From NCBI RefSeq assembly GCF_000741525.1, contig NZ_JGYP01000001.1, forward strand, positions 186,001 to 250,000: a stretch of DNA of 64,000 bases. Reading direction: 5' to 3'. A program made the translations under genes and the position numbers. The notes below the pieces were generated by a model. That model made no database searches, had not been told where the DNA came from, and saw only the letters and a program-made list of their open reading frames with translations. The DNA is from Bifidobacterium bohemicum DSM 22767 (GTDB lineage Bacteria; Actinomycetota; Actinomycetes; Actinomycetales; Bifidobacteriaceae). Below, piece by piece: positions 17,848 through 29,715 of this stretch. Numbering within the stretch: position 1 is the stretch's first letter; the number at the start of each line of letters is the position of its first letter.

Positions 17848-20457
17848 TCAATCCGTAGAGCCTTTTTCATCAGCAGCGGGATGCAATGCGTTGTAGATGG
17901 AATGGGCCTTTGCGGCACCGATCCCTTTGACACGTTGTAAATCCTCGATACTTGCAGCCCGAATCGCCTTGACGGAACCAAAGGCACGCAACAGACGCTT
18001 CTGGTAGCTGTCACCGATACCGGGAATATCGTCAAGCGCAGAGCGCAAGGCACCTTTGCGGCGAGTGTTGCGGTGGTAGGTGATGGCGAATCGGTGGGAC
18101 TCGTCGCGTACACGCTGCAGCAGATACATACCTTCGGATTGCCTCTTGAGAATCAACGGGTAATCCTCCCCCGGCAGCCAGACCTCCTCAAGACGCTTGG
18201 CCAACCCACAGACCGCCACATCGTCCACACCGCAGTCCGCCAATGCCCTGGCTGCGGCCTCGACCTGTGGTTTGCCGCCATCTACAACGATGAGATTGGG
18301 CTTATACGCGAAGTGACGCGGCTGCGTGTTTTGCTGGACAACTTGAGCCGCGACTTCGTCGTCGACCCTCTGAACAATCGAGGCGTCGGTCGATTGACCC
18401 GCGCGGTCGGTCGGGAATGTCTTAGTACCGGCAGATTGCGTTGCGGTGACTCCCATATGCGTACTCGGAGAGGAACGCACGCCATCATCTTGCTCGGGTA
18501 ATGTGACCGGTGCGACTATAGCAACCCCATCGACACCAGCCTGTGTCGATTTTGCTGAATCGGCCATATCCCCATCGCGGGCAGCCTGCTCGATACGCTT
18601 TTCGTTATCGATGCTTTCACCGGTGTCGCCCGCGATGTTCCCATGACGGAAACGACGGGCCAGCGTTTCGTACACGGCACTGAGGTCATCGGCCTGTCCC
18701 TTGCCGCCTTTGCCCCGAATGGCAAACCGCCGGTATTCCGACTTCTTGGCGACGGCATCCTCAAAAACAACCATGGAAGCAACCTGATAAATGCCGCCGA
18801 TGGTGTTGGAGATATCGTAACCTTCAATACGCAAGGGCGCCTGGGACAGCCCCAACGCCTTGGCCACGTCATTCATGGCCTGCGTCCTGGCACCTATATC
18901 ACTGATGCGGCTGAGTTTGCTACGCTGCAATGCCTGCTTGGCATTGCTTACCGCACGCTCCATGATATCTTTTTTGGCACCTCGGCTGGGCACCCTGATG
19001 GTGACCGCCGAACCACGCAGACCGCTGAGCCACTGCTCAAGTTCCACTCGTCGCGACGGTTCAACCGGCACCAACACCTCCCGTGGCACAGGGGCGATCG
19101 GCGCAAGGAAGTCGTTGCGACCGGTCTGCATCTGCCGTTCACGGCGAATTCGGGTCGCCTGCGCCCGATCAAGGGCGCTGGTAGCCGTCAGAGCCTGGGT
19201 GGACCCCAGGGCATCACGCCGTTTTCGAATCGAAACACCCCCGACCGAAGCCGGCAACGGGACGGTTATGGAGTCATCGACAGCCTGGAAATCGTCTGAA
19301 TCATCCGTACTCTTAGCGCCGACATTCGCAACGTCTGAAAAATCCGTTTCCGCGCTCTCATTGGCCTCAAGCAACTCTTCGCCGTTACTGGGCAGGTTCA
19401 GCGGCGTAATGGCCTTATTATCGGGTTCCTCCATCAACTCCGAATACACCTGCACAATCAGGTCGGAAAGCAAATCCTCGTCGGAGATGTCTTCCACGCG
19501 CTCGACGCTCCAGTTACGTTCTCCTCGAATGCTGCCGGAACGAACAAAAAACGCATGGATCGATGCCTCGAGTTCGTCGGAGTCCAGACCGAACACATCC
19601 GCGTCCACATCAGAATCCAGCACCACGGCGTTTTGCTCGCATACGGTATTGAGCATGTCAATCTGGTCGCGCAGACGTGCAGCCTTTTCGAATTCCAAAT
19701 CATCGCTCGCACGTTTCATCTGCCGGGTCAAATCGTTGATATAGGACTTGCCGTATCTGCCGGTAAGCGCACCAGCGAGCTGCTCACACATCCGACGATG
19801 TTCTTTAAGGTCGATACGACCGACGCACGGAGCCGAGCACTTGCCGATTGAAGCCAATAAACAAGGGCGGTTGGTCATCTGTGCGCGATGGAACACGTTT
19901 TTGGTGCATGTGCGCACCGGATAAGCCTTGAGCAGCAGATCAAGGCTGTGACGCAAAGGCCACACCTTGGCGTACGGACCAAAATACCGGGTGTCTTGGC
20001 GTTTACGGTTTCGTGTGACCCAGACGCGCGGCACCTTTTCTCCTAGCGAAACGGCGAGATACGGGTAGGTTTTATCGTCACGGAACACGACGTTGAAACG
20101 CGGGTCGAACTCCTTGATCCACGTGTATTCCAGCGTAAGCGCTTCAAGCTCGGTGGCGACCACGGTCCATTCGAGGCTACGGGCCGTGAGCACCATGTTC
20201 TGCGTACGCGGATGGAGCTGATTGAGCGGTTGGAAGTAGTTGGTCAAACGGTTGCGCAGGTTCTTCGCTTTTCCCACGTAGATGACACGACCATTGCCGT
20301 CACGCCATTTGTACACACCGGGATTGGCGGGAATGTCACCGGTCGCGGGAATGAACAGGTCGCGTGTATCTCCGAGGTTGTGTGTACCTGTACCTTGAGA
20401 AATCGTGGCCGTTCTGCGCCACCTATCATCCGACATACTGTTTCCCGTGGATGACAT
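17848..20457 (-). CDS. uvrC: UvrC, excinuclease ABC subunit C, with two large inserts
   Basis: Makes the dual incisions of nucleotide excision repair. Domains in order: GIY-YIG nuclease (PGVYKWRDGNGRVIYVGKAK, about residues 46-65), the C(x)C cysteine region near KCSAPCVG, a UVR motif (LEFEKAARLRDQIDML), the RNase H-like endonuclease (YDISNTIGG, IVVDGGKPQ) and a helix-hairpin-helix tail (IPGIGDSYQKRLL, VKGIGAAKA). At 869 residues it is far longer than the usual about 600-700. Two polar inserts of about 110 residues account for this: residues about 343-454 before PREVLVP and about 607-714 inside the endonuclease domain. I choose the ATG at 20457 (AAGGAAGG upstream) rather than 20499, which lacks a site. 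Downstream of uvrA. Confidence 0.94.
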   Translation of the reverse strand: MSSTGNSMSDDRWRRTATISQGTGTHNLGDTRDLFIPATGDIPANPGVYKWRDGNGRVIYVGKAKNLRNRLTNYFQPLNQLHPRTQNMVLTARSLEWTVVATELEALTLEYTWIKEFDPRFNVVFRDDKTYPYLAVSLGEKVPRVWVTRNRKRQDTRYFGPYAKVWPLRHSLDLLLKAYPVRTCTKNVFHRAQMTNRPCLLASIGKCSAPCVGRIDLKEHRRMCEQLAGALTGRYGKSYINDLTRQMKRASDDLEFEKAARLRDQIDMLNTVCEQNAVVLDSDVDADVFGLDSDELEASIHAFFVRSGSIRGERNWSVERVEDISDEDLLSDLIVQVYSELMEEPDNKAITPLNLPSNGEELLEANESAETDFSDVANVGAKSTDDSDDFQAVDDSITVPLPASVGGVSIRKRRDALGSTQALTATSALDRAQATRIRRERQMQTGRNDFLAPIAPVPREVLVPVEPSRRVELEQWLSGLRGSAVTIRVPSRGAKKDIMERAVSNAKQALQRSKLSRISDIGARTQAMNDVAKALGLSQAPLRIEGYDISNTIGGIYQVASMVVFEDAVAKKSEYRRFAIRGKGGKGQADDLSAVYETLARRFRHGNIAGDTGESIDNEKRIEQAARDGDMADSAKSTQAGVDGVAIVAPVTLPEQDDGVRSSPSTHMGVTATQSAGTKTFPTDRAGQSTDASIVQRVDDEVAAQVVQQNTQPRHFAYKPNLIVVDGGKPQVEAAARALADCGVDDVAVCGLAKRLEEVWLPGEDYPLILKRQSEGMYLLQRVRDESHRFAITYHRNTRRKGALRSALDDIPGIGDSYQKRLLRAFGSVKAIRAASIEDLQRVKGIGAAKAHSIYNALHPAADEKGSTD

Positions 20458-20565
20458 GTCGCCTTCCTTCCCGCCAACGTGTCGTGTTCCTGTCGACATT
20501 GATTCAATAACGAGTATCAGTCACTCAGTACTCGGCTTGAATCGAACCGTACCCAACCCGGCCTT

Positions 20566-23661
<3,096 letters not shown>

Positions 23662-23702
23662 GTAAACCCCTTGCCCTCACACCGATGCTGCTTTGTTCAT
23701 CC

Positions 23703-23708
23703 ATCATA
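23703..23708 (-). promoter_or_regulatory. candidate -10 of uvrA
   Basis: TATGAT on the minus strand, about 42 bases before the uvrA start. The SOS palindrome occupies the position expected for the -35 and spacer. Confidence 0.4.
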
Positions 23709-23717
23709 AACGAAGGT

Positions 23718-23733
23718 TCGAACAATTGTTCGA
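23718..23733. promoter_or_regulatory. SOS box (LexA-type operator) upstream of uvrA
   Basis: TCGAACAATTGTTCGA is a perfect 16-bp palindrome. Its core CGAAC-N4-GTTCG equals the Gram-positive LexA consensus. It sits in the uvrA/ABC-F divergent region and overlaps the expected uvrA promoter, which predicts repression relieved by DNA damage. Confidence 0.82.
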
Positions 23734-23875
23734 TTCGGTACCCGTACCGCTATGATAGCCTTCTGGACTGCAACGATACTTGCTTCACCGCGACAAACAC
23801 TGCCGGCGAAACGTCCATTATTACGTAAGCGAACACGAACCGAAACGACCAGACAGGACAGGATAGGCAGGCGGC

Positions 23876-25477
23876 ATGGCGATAGAGGGGCAGGGACTCG
23901 GCATTCAGATCGGTGCGCGCACATTGCTCGAACCGACGGACTTTCGAGTGAACAAAGGTGACAAAATCGGTCTGGTGGGCCGCAATGGTGCCGGCAAGAC
24001 CACTCTTACGCGCGTGATCACCGGTCAGACCTTGCCGTCGGAGGGCAAGGTCAGAGTCACCGGCAAACTCGGCTATCTGCCGCAGGACACCCACGCCGCC
24101 GACCCAGAGCAGAGTGCCTTGGATCGTATGATGAGCGCACGCGACATCGCCGCGATCATCAGACGTATGCGCAAAGCCGAAAAAGACATGACCAGCCCGG
24201 ATCCGAAAGTCATGGAAAAGGCCATGAATCAATACGACAAGACGTTGCAGGCTTTCGACAAGGCTGGCGGCTATGCGGCACAGTCCGAGGCGATTTCCAT
24301 GGCGGCAAGCCTGGGGCTGCCCAATGAGGTGATGCAGCAGCCTTTGGGGACGCTTTCAGGCGGCCAACGGCGGCGTGTGGAACTGGCGCGCATTCTCTTC
24401 TCCGACGCCGACACGCTCATTCTGGATGAACCGACCAACCACTTGGACGCGGATTCGATTGAGTGGTTGCGCGGATATCTGAAGAAATACGAAGGTGGGT
24501 TCCTGGTCATCTCCCATTCGACCGAGTTGCTCGACGAAGTGGTCAACAAGGTGTGGCATCTCGACGCGCAAACCGCGCGCATCGACATGTATTCGCTGGG
24601 TTGGAAGGCATATCTGCATCAAAGGGTCGTGGATGAGGAACGCCGACGGCGTGAACGCGAGGTGGCCGAGAAACAGGCCGCCCGCTTGATGAAGCAGGGC
24701 ATACGCCTGCACGCCAAGGCCACCAAGGCCGTAGCGGCCCAGAACATGATGCGCCGCGCCGAACGGCTGCTGGAAAACACCAACGAGGCACAACGGCAGG
24801 AAAAGGTGGCCGATATCCGCTTCCCCGAACCTGCGCCTTGTGGCCGTACCCCAATCCAGGCCAAGGACATCTCGAAGGCGTTCGGATCGAATATCGTGTT
24901 CGCGGGCATCAATCTGGCCATCGATAAAGGCTCACGCGTGGTGATCCTCGGGTATAACGGTGCCGGTAAAACAACCACCCTGCGCATTCTTGCAGGCGAG
25001 GAGGAGGCGGACACCGGCGAAGTGGTCTACGGGCATGGTTGCAAAATCGGCTATTTCGCACAGGAACACGACACCCTGGATCTCGACTCCACGGTGCTTG
25101 AGAATCTACAACACGTGGCACCGGAACTCGACGACACGCATGCGCGGTCGATTCTGGGCAGCTTCCTGTTTTCCGGGGACGACGCGATGAAGCCGGCGAA
25201 GGTGCTCTCCGGCGGCGAGAAGACCAGACTCGCGCTGGCCACTTTGGTCACCTCGCGCGCGAACGTGCTCCTGCTGGACGAGCCGACGAACAACCTCGAT
25301 CCAGCCTCTCGTGACGAGATTCTGAAGGCCATCGCCAAGTATGAAGGCGCCATCGTGCTGGTGACCCACGACGAGGGTGCCGTAGAGGCGCTTAACCCCG
25401 AACGCGTGCTGCTGATGCCGGACGGCGATGAGGATCTATGGAACGACGAGTACCTCGATCTGGTCGCCGAAGAATAG
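23876..25477 (+). CDS. ABC-F family ATPase
   Basis: A soluble protein of 533 residues with two ABC ATPase domains and no membrane segment. Domain 1: GRNGAGKTTL, LSGGQRRRVEL, LILDEPTNHLD. A charged arginine-rich helical linker (about 240-310) follows. Domain 2: GYNGAGKTTTL, LSGGEKTRLAL, LLLDEPTNNLD. ABC-F proteins act on the ribosome; members include translation factors (EttA-like) and antibiotic-protection proteins. The linker length and chromosomal setting suggest a housekeeping member, but resistance cannot be excluded. Transcribed divergently from uvrA. Confidence 0.9.
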   Translation: MAIEGQGLGIQIGARTLLEPTDFRVNKGDKIGLVGRNGAGKTTLTRVITGQTLPSEGKVRVTGKLGYLPQDTHAADPEQSALDRMMSARDIAAIIRRMRKAEKDMTSPDPKVMEKAMNQYDKTLQAFDKAGGYAAQSEAISMAASLGLPNEVMQQPLGTLSGGQRRRVELARILFSDADTLILDEPTNHLDADSIEWLRGYLKKYEGGFLVISHSTELLDEVVNKVWHLDAQTARIDMYSLGWKAYLHQRVVDEERRRREREVAEKQAARLMKQGIRLHAKATKAVAAQNMMRRAERLLENTNEAQRQEKVADIRFPEPAPCGRTPIQAKDISKAFGSNIVFAGINLAIDKGSRVVILGYNGAGKTTTLRILAGEEEADTGEVVYGHGCKIGYFAQEHDTLDLDSTVLENLQHVAPELDDTHARSILGSFLFSGDDAMKPAKVLSGGEKTRLALATLVTSRANVLLLDEPTNNLDPASRDEILKAIAKYEGAIVLVTHDEGAVEALNPERVLLMPDGDEDLWNDEYLDLVAEE

Positions 25478-25612
25478 TAAGACATCCACTTGAGCCGCAT
25501 CGCTTTATGGTGGCATGCGAACCGTTTGGCAATAACGTCATGAATTCGCAACACACCGGAAAGAACCGACCAAAGCGTATAGAATGGTTGGTTGGACGGC
25601 AAGGAGTGCAGC

Positions 25613-27544
25613 ATGGGCAAGACGACAGACGGAATGGAACGCAGCAAGGCCTTGCGGCTCTGCGCATATCGCGCGGAAACAGTACGTTCCATGGAACGTC
25701 CGTTGCTTGAACGGGGCGTGCCTCTGATGCGCATGGCCGCTTCTGCGACGGCGCAAGTGACGGCGCAACTGCTCGAGGACAGCGGCATTGACGTGATCGG
25801 CGGGCGCGTATCGTTACTCGCCGGGGCCGGCGACAATGGTGGCGACGGTCTTTTTGCCGCCGCTGCACTGGCTCGCGCCGGGGCTGAAGTCACGGTGATC
25901 GCCGTAGGAAAGTCGTTGCATCCTGCAGGTCTGATAGCACTGACCCGTTCCGGTGGAAAGCTGCTCATACTTGACCCCGGAGCAACGATGACACCGGAAC
26001 TGCGCGGTTTTGGTGCCGGCGAAGCCGGTGAACGGCTACGGGCGGCCATCGAGATCGTCGCAAAATCGGACGTGTTGCTGGATGCCATGACCGGGATCGG
26101 AGTGACTGGAGCGCTGCGCGGACTGGCGGCAACCATGGCGCACGAAATCTGCTCGAACATACGCCAAGCCAATGAAAATGGGGCACGGGCACCACTGGTG
26201 ATCGCCATCGACACGCCTTCAGGTATCGGAGTGGACGACGGGACAATTCCCGGCGATGTGATTGACGCGGATGCGACAGTGATGTTCGGCGCGATGAAAC
26301 CCTGCGCCATGCTGCCTCCGGCTTCCTTTGCCTGCGGTCAGGTGACTCTGGTCGATTTCGGTTTCGACTTGACCGGCAGACCCCCAGCGGTTTCAGCCAT
26401 GAATCAGGCCCGCACGAGGACAATGCTACGCCGGCCGAAAACAGCCGACTCCAAATATTCACGCGGTGTGGCAGGGCTGATCACCGGATCGACGCACTAT
26501 CCCGGCGCCGCGGTGCTCAGCGTCGAAGCCGCGATGCATTCCAATACAGGGATGGTCCGCTACCTCGGACCTGCGATAGCCAGCGGCATGGTGCTTGACA
26601 AGGCTCCCGAAGTCGTGCTCGGCAAAGGGCGCGTCCAAGCATGGGCCGTCGGATCGGGAGTGCCGGCGAACAGCTCTTCGGCCGCACACGACGAAGACGG
26701 TCACACTGACGGTCAGCGCGAAGCGATTGCCACGCTGCTTGCCCACTACGCCTTACCTGACTGGACGGACGGCACTCCGTCGGACGATGGGGTCGAACAC
26801 CCTGACCACTTGGACAACTTCAACGACTCCGACACAACACCGCATCATATGAGCAATCAGGATCCTTGGAGCATGCCGCCGATCTGCGTGGATGCGGGAG
26901 CCCTCGACCTGTTGCCGCAACGTGTTCCGCCGCAGGTCATCATCACCCCGCATGCGGCCGAACTGGCGCGCCTGTTGACGAACCGCGGCCAAGCGGTAAC
27001 CACGGACGATATCACGGATCGCCCGTGGCACTGGGCCACGAGGGCGCACAAACTCACCGGGGCGACGGTGCTGCTCAAAGGGGCAATCACCATCGTCGTA
27101 GGGGAAGACTCCGTCACCAATGCGGATGTAATCGACACCCAAAATGATGGCAGCAACGACACAACCCGCCGCGACACCGACACCGGCATCGACGCCGATT
27201 CAGACCACACCATAACCGTCGTCTCAGGCAGCGGCCCGGCATGGCTTTCGACTGCCGGATCGGGCGATGTACTGGCCGGACTGATGTCGGGGGTGCTCGC
27301 TCAGCAGCCCGAAGGAGCGTTACAACGCAATCCGGGATCGGCCGTTCAAGCGGCGGCGACGTCCGCCTTCGTCCACGGTATCGCCGCTGCCGAAGCCTCT
27401 GAATCCGATTGCTGCGGTTGGAGGCCGCCGTATATCTACGACAGTTCCGAACCAGCCCAGCATCGCAAAACCGGCCACCCTATCGTGGCGTCGGATGTCA
27501 TCGGCCAACTCCCCCACGTCTTTGGCATGCTGTTGAACGTATGA
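25613..27544 (+). CDS. nnr: bifunctional NAD(P)H-hydrate epimerase / ADP-dependent dehydratase
   Basis: Repairs hydrated NADH and NADPH. The N-terminal YjeF_N epimerase domain (about residues 1-220) has GAGDNGGDGLFAA and an MTGIGVTGALRG segment. The C-terminal YjeF_C/ribokinase-like dehydratase has a GLITGSTHYPGAAVLS start and GSGDVLAGLMSG with the catalytic aspartate. At 643 residues it exceeds the usual about 500. Two polar, D/T-rich stretches (about residues 355-415 and 500-540) in the C-terminal domain account for this. The start at 25613 has AAGGAG six bases ahead. The HAD gene follows after 51 bases. Confidence 0.9.
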   Translation: MGKTTDGMERSKALRLCAYRAETVRSMERPLLERGVPLMRMAASATAQVTAQLLEDSGIDVIGGRVSLLAGAGDNGGDGLFAAAALARAGAEVTVIAVGKSLHPAGLIALTRSGGKLLILDPGATMTPELRGFGAGEAGERLRAAIEIVAKSDVLLDAMTGIGVTGALRGLAATMAHEICSNIRQANENGARAPLVIAIDTPSGIGVDDGTIPGDVIDADATVMFGAMKPCAMLPPASFACGQVTLVDFGFDLTGRPPAVSAMNQARTRTMLRRPKTADSKYSRGVAGLITGSTHYPGAAVLSVEAAMHSNTGMVRYLGPAIASGMVLDKAPEVVLGKGRVQAWAVGSGVPANSSSAAHDEDGHTDGQREAIATLLAHYALPDWTDGTPSDDGVEHPDHLDNFNDSDTTPHHMSNQDPWSMPPICVDAGALDLLPQRVPPQVIITPHAAELARLLTNRGQAVTTDDITDRPWHWATRAHKLTGATVLLKGAITIVVGEDSVTNADVIDTQNDGSNDTTRRDTDTGIDADSDHTITVVSGSGPAWLSTAGSGDVLAGLMSGVLAQQPEGALQRNPGSAVQAAATSAFVHGIAAAEASESDCCGWRPPYIYDSSEPAQHRKTGHPIVASDVIGQLPHVFGMLLNV

Positions 27545-27595
27545 CAAAGCGACACTTCCGGGCATCAGGACCAGCACCAAAACGAAAGACCTCAA

Positions 27596-28279
27596 ATGAA
27601 CAACGAAACAGCCACGGAGACCAGCGGTAAGACTGCCGCCGCAACCGCCGACGCAGGCGACGCCATCACGGACGTCATCTTCGATTTCTGTGGAGTGCTG
27701 CTCGAACTGAACTATCGCCCGTGCCTCGAAGGGCATTTCCCCGAATCGCTTATCGACCAGGTTTGCTCCGATCGGGACGTATACGGCTTCTACACCGCCG
27801 AGGCTCGCATGGACGCAGGCGAGGATTTCGCGATGGTGATCAAGGACTATGAAGCTGCATACGGTCCGGAACTCGCGGCGGTATACCGATATTACATCGA
27901 ACATTATGACAACGCTCTGCCGAAGATGATCGACGGCATGGAATCGCTGCTCGTCGATTTGATCGCCGCGGGCATCAGAGTGTGGGGACTGACGAACTGG
28001 TCGGCCGAGACCTTCCACTTCGCGTTCGAGAGGTTCCCTCGACTTAAGGTTCTGCTCAAGGACACCATCGTGTCAGGAGCCGAACATATGCATAAACCGA
28101 ACGCCGACATTTTCGAGCTGGCTTTGAACCGTTTCGGCCTGACCGCCGACCATTGCGTCTTTTTCGACGACACTGCGGCCAATGTCGAAGGAGCCGACTC
28201 CGTAGGGATCCACGGACGACGGTTCGTCAACGCCCAGACGGCTCGAGCCGATTTGTCCGCGCTCGGCGTTTTGGTGTAA
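27596..28279 (+). CDS. HAD-superfamily hydrolase, subfamily IA
   Basis: 227 residues with the HAD motifs in order: FDFCGVLLE (nucleophile aspartate; the usual second aspartate is a cysteine), WGLTNWSAETF (motif II), a lysine in HMHKPNADIFELAL (motif III) and FFDDTAANVEGA (motif IV). The DxxGVL form and TNW motif resemble the YihX-like phosphatases that act on sugar phosphates. A polar N-terminal tail of about 20 residues precedes the fold. It is probably co-transcribed with the upstream nnr gene. Substrate not determined. Confidence 0.82.
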   Translation: MNNETATETSGKTAAATADAGDAITDVIFDFCGVLLELNYRPCLEGHFPESLIDQVCSDRDVYGFYTAEARMDAGEDFAMVIKDYEAAYGPELAAVYRYYIEHYDNALPKMIDGMESLLVDLIAAGIRVWGLTNWSAETFHFAFERFPRLKVLLKDTIVSGAEHMHKPNADIFELALNRFGLTADHCVFFDDTAANVEGADSVGIHGRRFVNAQTARADLSALGVLV

Positions 28280-28424
28280 AACGATGTGCAGTCCGAAGTT
28301 TGCGGAAAGAATACGGCACGTTGACGGTCAGGCGCGTCTGGTTTGATTCTGTCGTTAAGTCCGTGAATCGATCAAACGATTACGTCATGGCACGAAGGTC
28401 TCCTTTGTCGACACCTGAACAACA

Positions 28425-28463
28425 TCCCGATTATCGGGGCTTGTCCCGATTATCAAGGGCTTG
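28425..28463. repeat. tandem 19-bp repeat upstream of the LysR gene
   Basis: TCCCGATTATCGGGGCTTG is followed directly by the near-copy TCCCGATTATCAAGGGCTTG. The first copy includes the palindrome CCGATTATCGG. It lies about 85-125 bp before the regulator's start and could be a binding site or part of a terminator for the HAD gene. Confidence 0.55.
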
Positions 28464-28534
28464 GAGATACCATACCGACGTCGGTTGAACCGACATTTCG
28501 CATTATAGGTTAACCTCGGCGATACATTCGTCGT

Positions 28535-28540
28535 TATAAG
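28535..28540 (+). promoter_or_regulatory. -10 box of a probably leaderless LysR transcript
   Basis: TATAAG ends nine bases before the ATG at 28549 and no ribosome binding site is present, so transcription probably starts at or next to the start codon. The palindrome GGTTAACC (28508-28515) lies where a regulator could act. Confidence 0.45.
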
Positions 28541-28548
28541 ATTCAACT

Positions 28549-29472
28549 ATGACACTGCTGCAGCTGAAATACATCGTGAAAATCGTGGAGTGCGGCTCGA
28601 TGAACGAGGCCTCGCACGAGCTGTTCGTCTCACAGCCCGCGCTCAGTTCATCGGTCAAGGAGCTGGAGCACGAGATGAGCATCGAGATCTTCACCCGCTC
28701 CTCGCAGGGCATCGCACTGACGGTCGATGGCGCCGAATTCCTCACGTACGCCAGGCAGATACTCGATCAGGCCGAGCTCATGGAGGAGCGTTACAAGCAC
28801 GCCAAGCCGCGCAAACAGCTGTGCACCGTCTCCACGCAACACTACATGTTCGCGGTCGAGGCGTTCGTGGAGATGATCAATTCGATCAAATCCGACGAGT
28901 ACGAGTTCACCATCCGGGAGACGCGAACCCGCGACATCATCGACCAGGTCGCCAACATGCAGTCCGACCTCGGCCTGCTGTACCTGTCCGATTTCAACAA
29001 GGACGTGATAGGCAAACTGCTGCGGTCCAAGCACCTGGAGTTTCACGCGCTTTTCCGCGCCCCGCTGCACGTCTTCATCTCGCGCGACAACCCTCTGGCG
29101 GCCAAACGTACCGTGAGCATGCATGACCTGAACCCATACCCGTTCATCCAATACGAGCAGGGCGAGGAGGGCAGCTTCTACTTCGCGGAGGAGGCCGTGT
29201 GCCCAAAGGACTCCCCCAAGCAGATCAACGTCACCGACCGCGCCACGATCCTCAACTTCATCATCGGTCTCAACGGTTACACGGTCTGCACCGGCATCGA
29301 TAACGGCGACCTGAACAACGAACGAATCGTCACCGTGCCCCTCGAAAGCGACGAGACCATGCTTGTCGGCTGGATCGCCAATGAGCGCGCCAACCTTTCC
29401 ATCGCCGCCGAAAGCTACCTTACCAAACTCAAGACGGTGGTCGCCGGCCACGGCTACCAGCTCATCGAATAA
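28549..29472 (+). CDS. LysR-family transcriptional regulator
   Basis: 307 residues. The N-terminal winged helix-turn-helix (LLQLKYIVKIVECGSMNEAS then LFVSQPALSSSVKELEHEM) is followed by the linker helix and a periplasmic-binding-protein-like effector domain (about 90-300). LysR regulators bind small metabolites. No target operon is obvious nearby: the next gene downstream is convergent. The closest neighbours give no hint of its effector. Autoregulation through the upstream repeats is possible. Confidence 0.88.
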   Translation: MTLLQLKYIVKIVECGSMNEASHELFVSQPALSSSVKELEHEMSIEIFTRSSQGIALTVDGAEFLTYARQILDQAELMEERYKHAKPRKQLCTVSTQHYMFAVEAFVEMINSIKSDEYEFTIRETRTRDIIDQVANMQSDLGLLYLSDFNKDVIGKLLRSKHLEFHALFRAPLHVFISRDNPLAAKRTVSMHDLNPYPFIQYEQGEEGSFYFAEEAVCPKDSPKQINVTDRATILNFIIGLNGYTVCTGIDNGDLNNERIVTVPLESDETMLVGWIANERANLSIAAESYLTKLKTVVAGHGYQLIE

Positions 29473-29633
29473 CACGACGTTCAAGCCGCCGGACCACTTG
29501 AGCCCATCAAACGTCAAGGCGTCCGTTCCGCGATGGCTGTCAGCGGTTCCGGTATGGATTCGACCGTAGCCTTCGGGTCCAATCGTCTTTCGAAAGGCCA
29601 ACAATCAGTCTTGTCAATCTCCTGTCGAACGCC

Positions 29634-29692
29634 TGTCCGATGAGATTGCACAACAGGTTCATCGGACAAAGAATCCCATCGCCCGATGAACC
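29634..29692. terminator. overlapping alternative hairpins between convergent genes
   Basis: TGTCCGATGA (29634-29643) can pair with TCATCGGACA (29659-29668). The overlapping GGTTCATCGG (29656-29665) can instead pair with CCGATGAACC (29683-29692). The two stems exclude each other. They lie between the LysR gene and the SdpI-like gene, which point towards each other, and may serve as terminators for both directions. Confidence 0.5.
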
Positions 29693-29715
29693 ATGACGCT
29701 ACCACTACATACCGG

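Noticed and set aside
25051..26310. 419-codon minus-strand frame opposite the ABC-F and nnr genes
   Set aside because: Serine- and proline-rich product spanning two real plus-strand genes; a typical antisense shadow.
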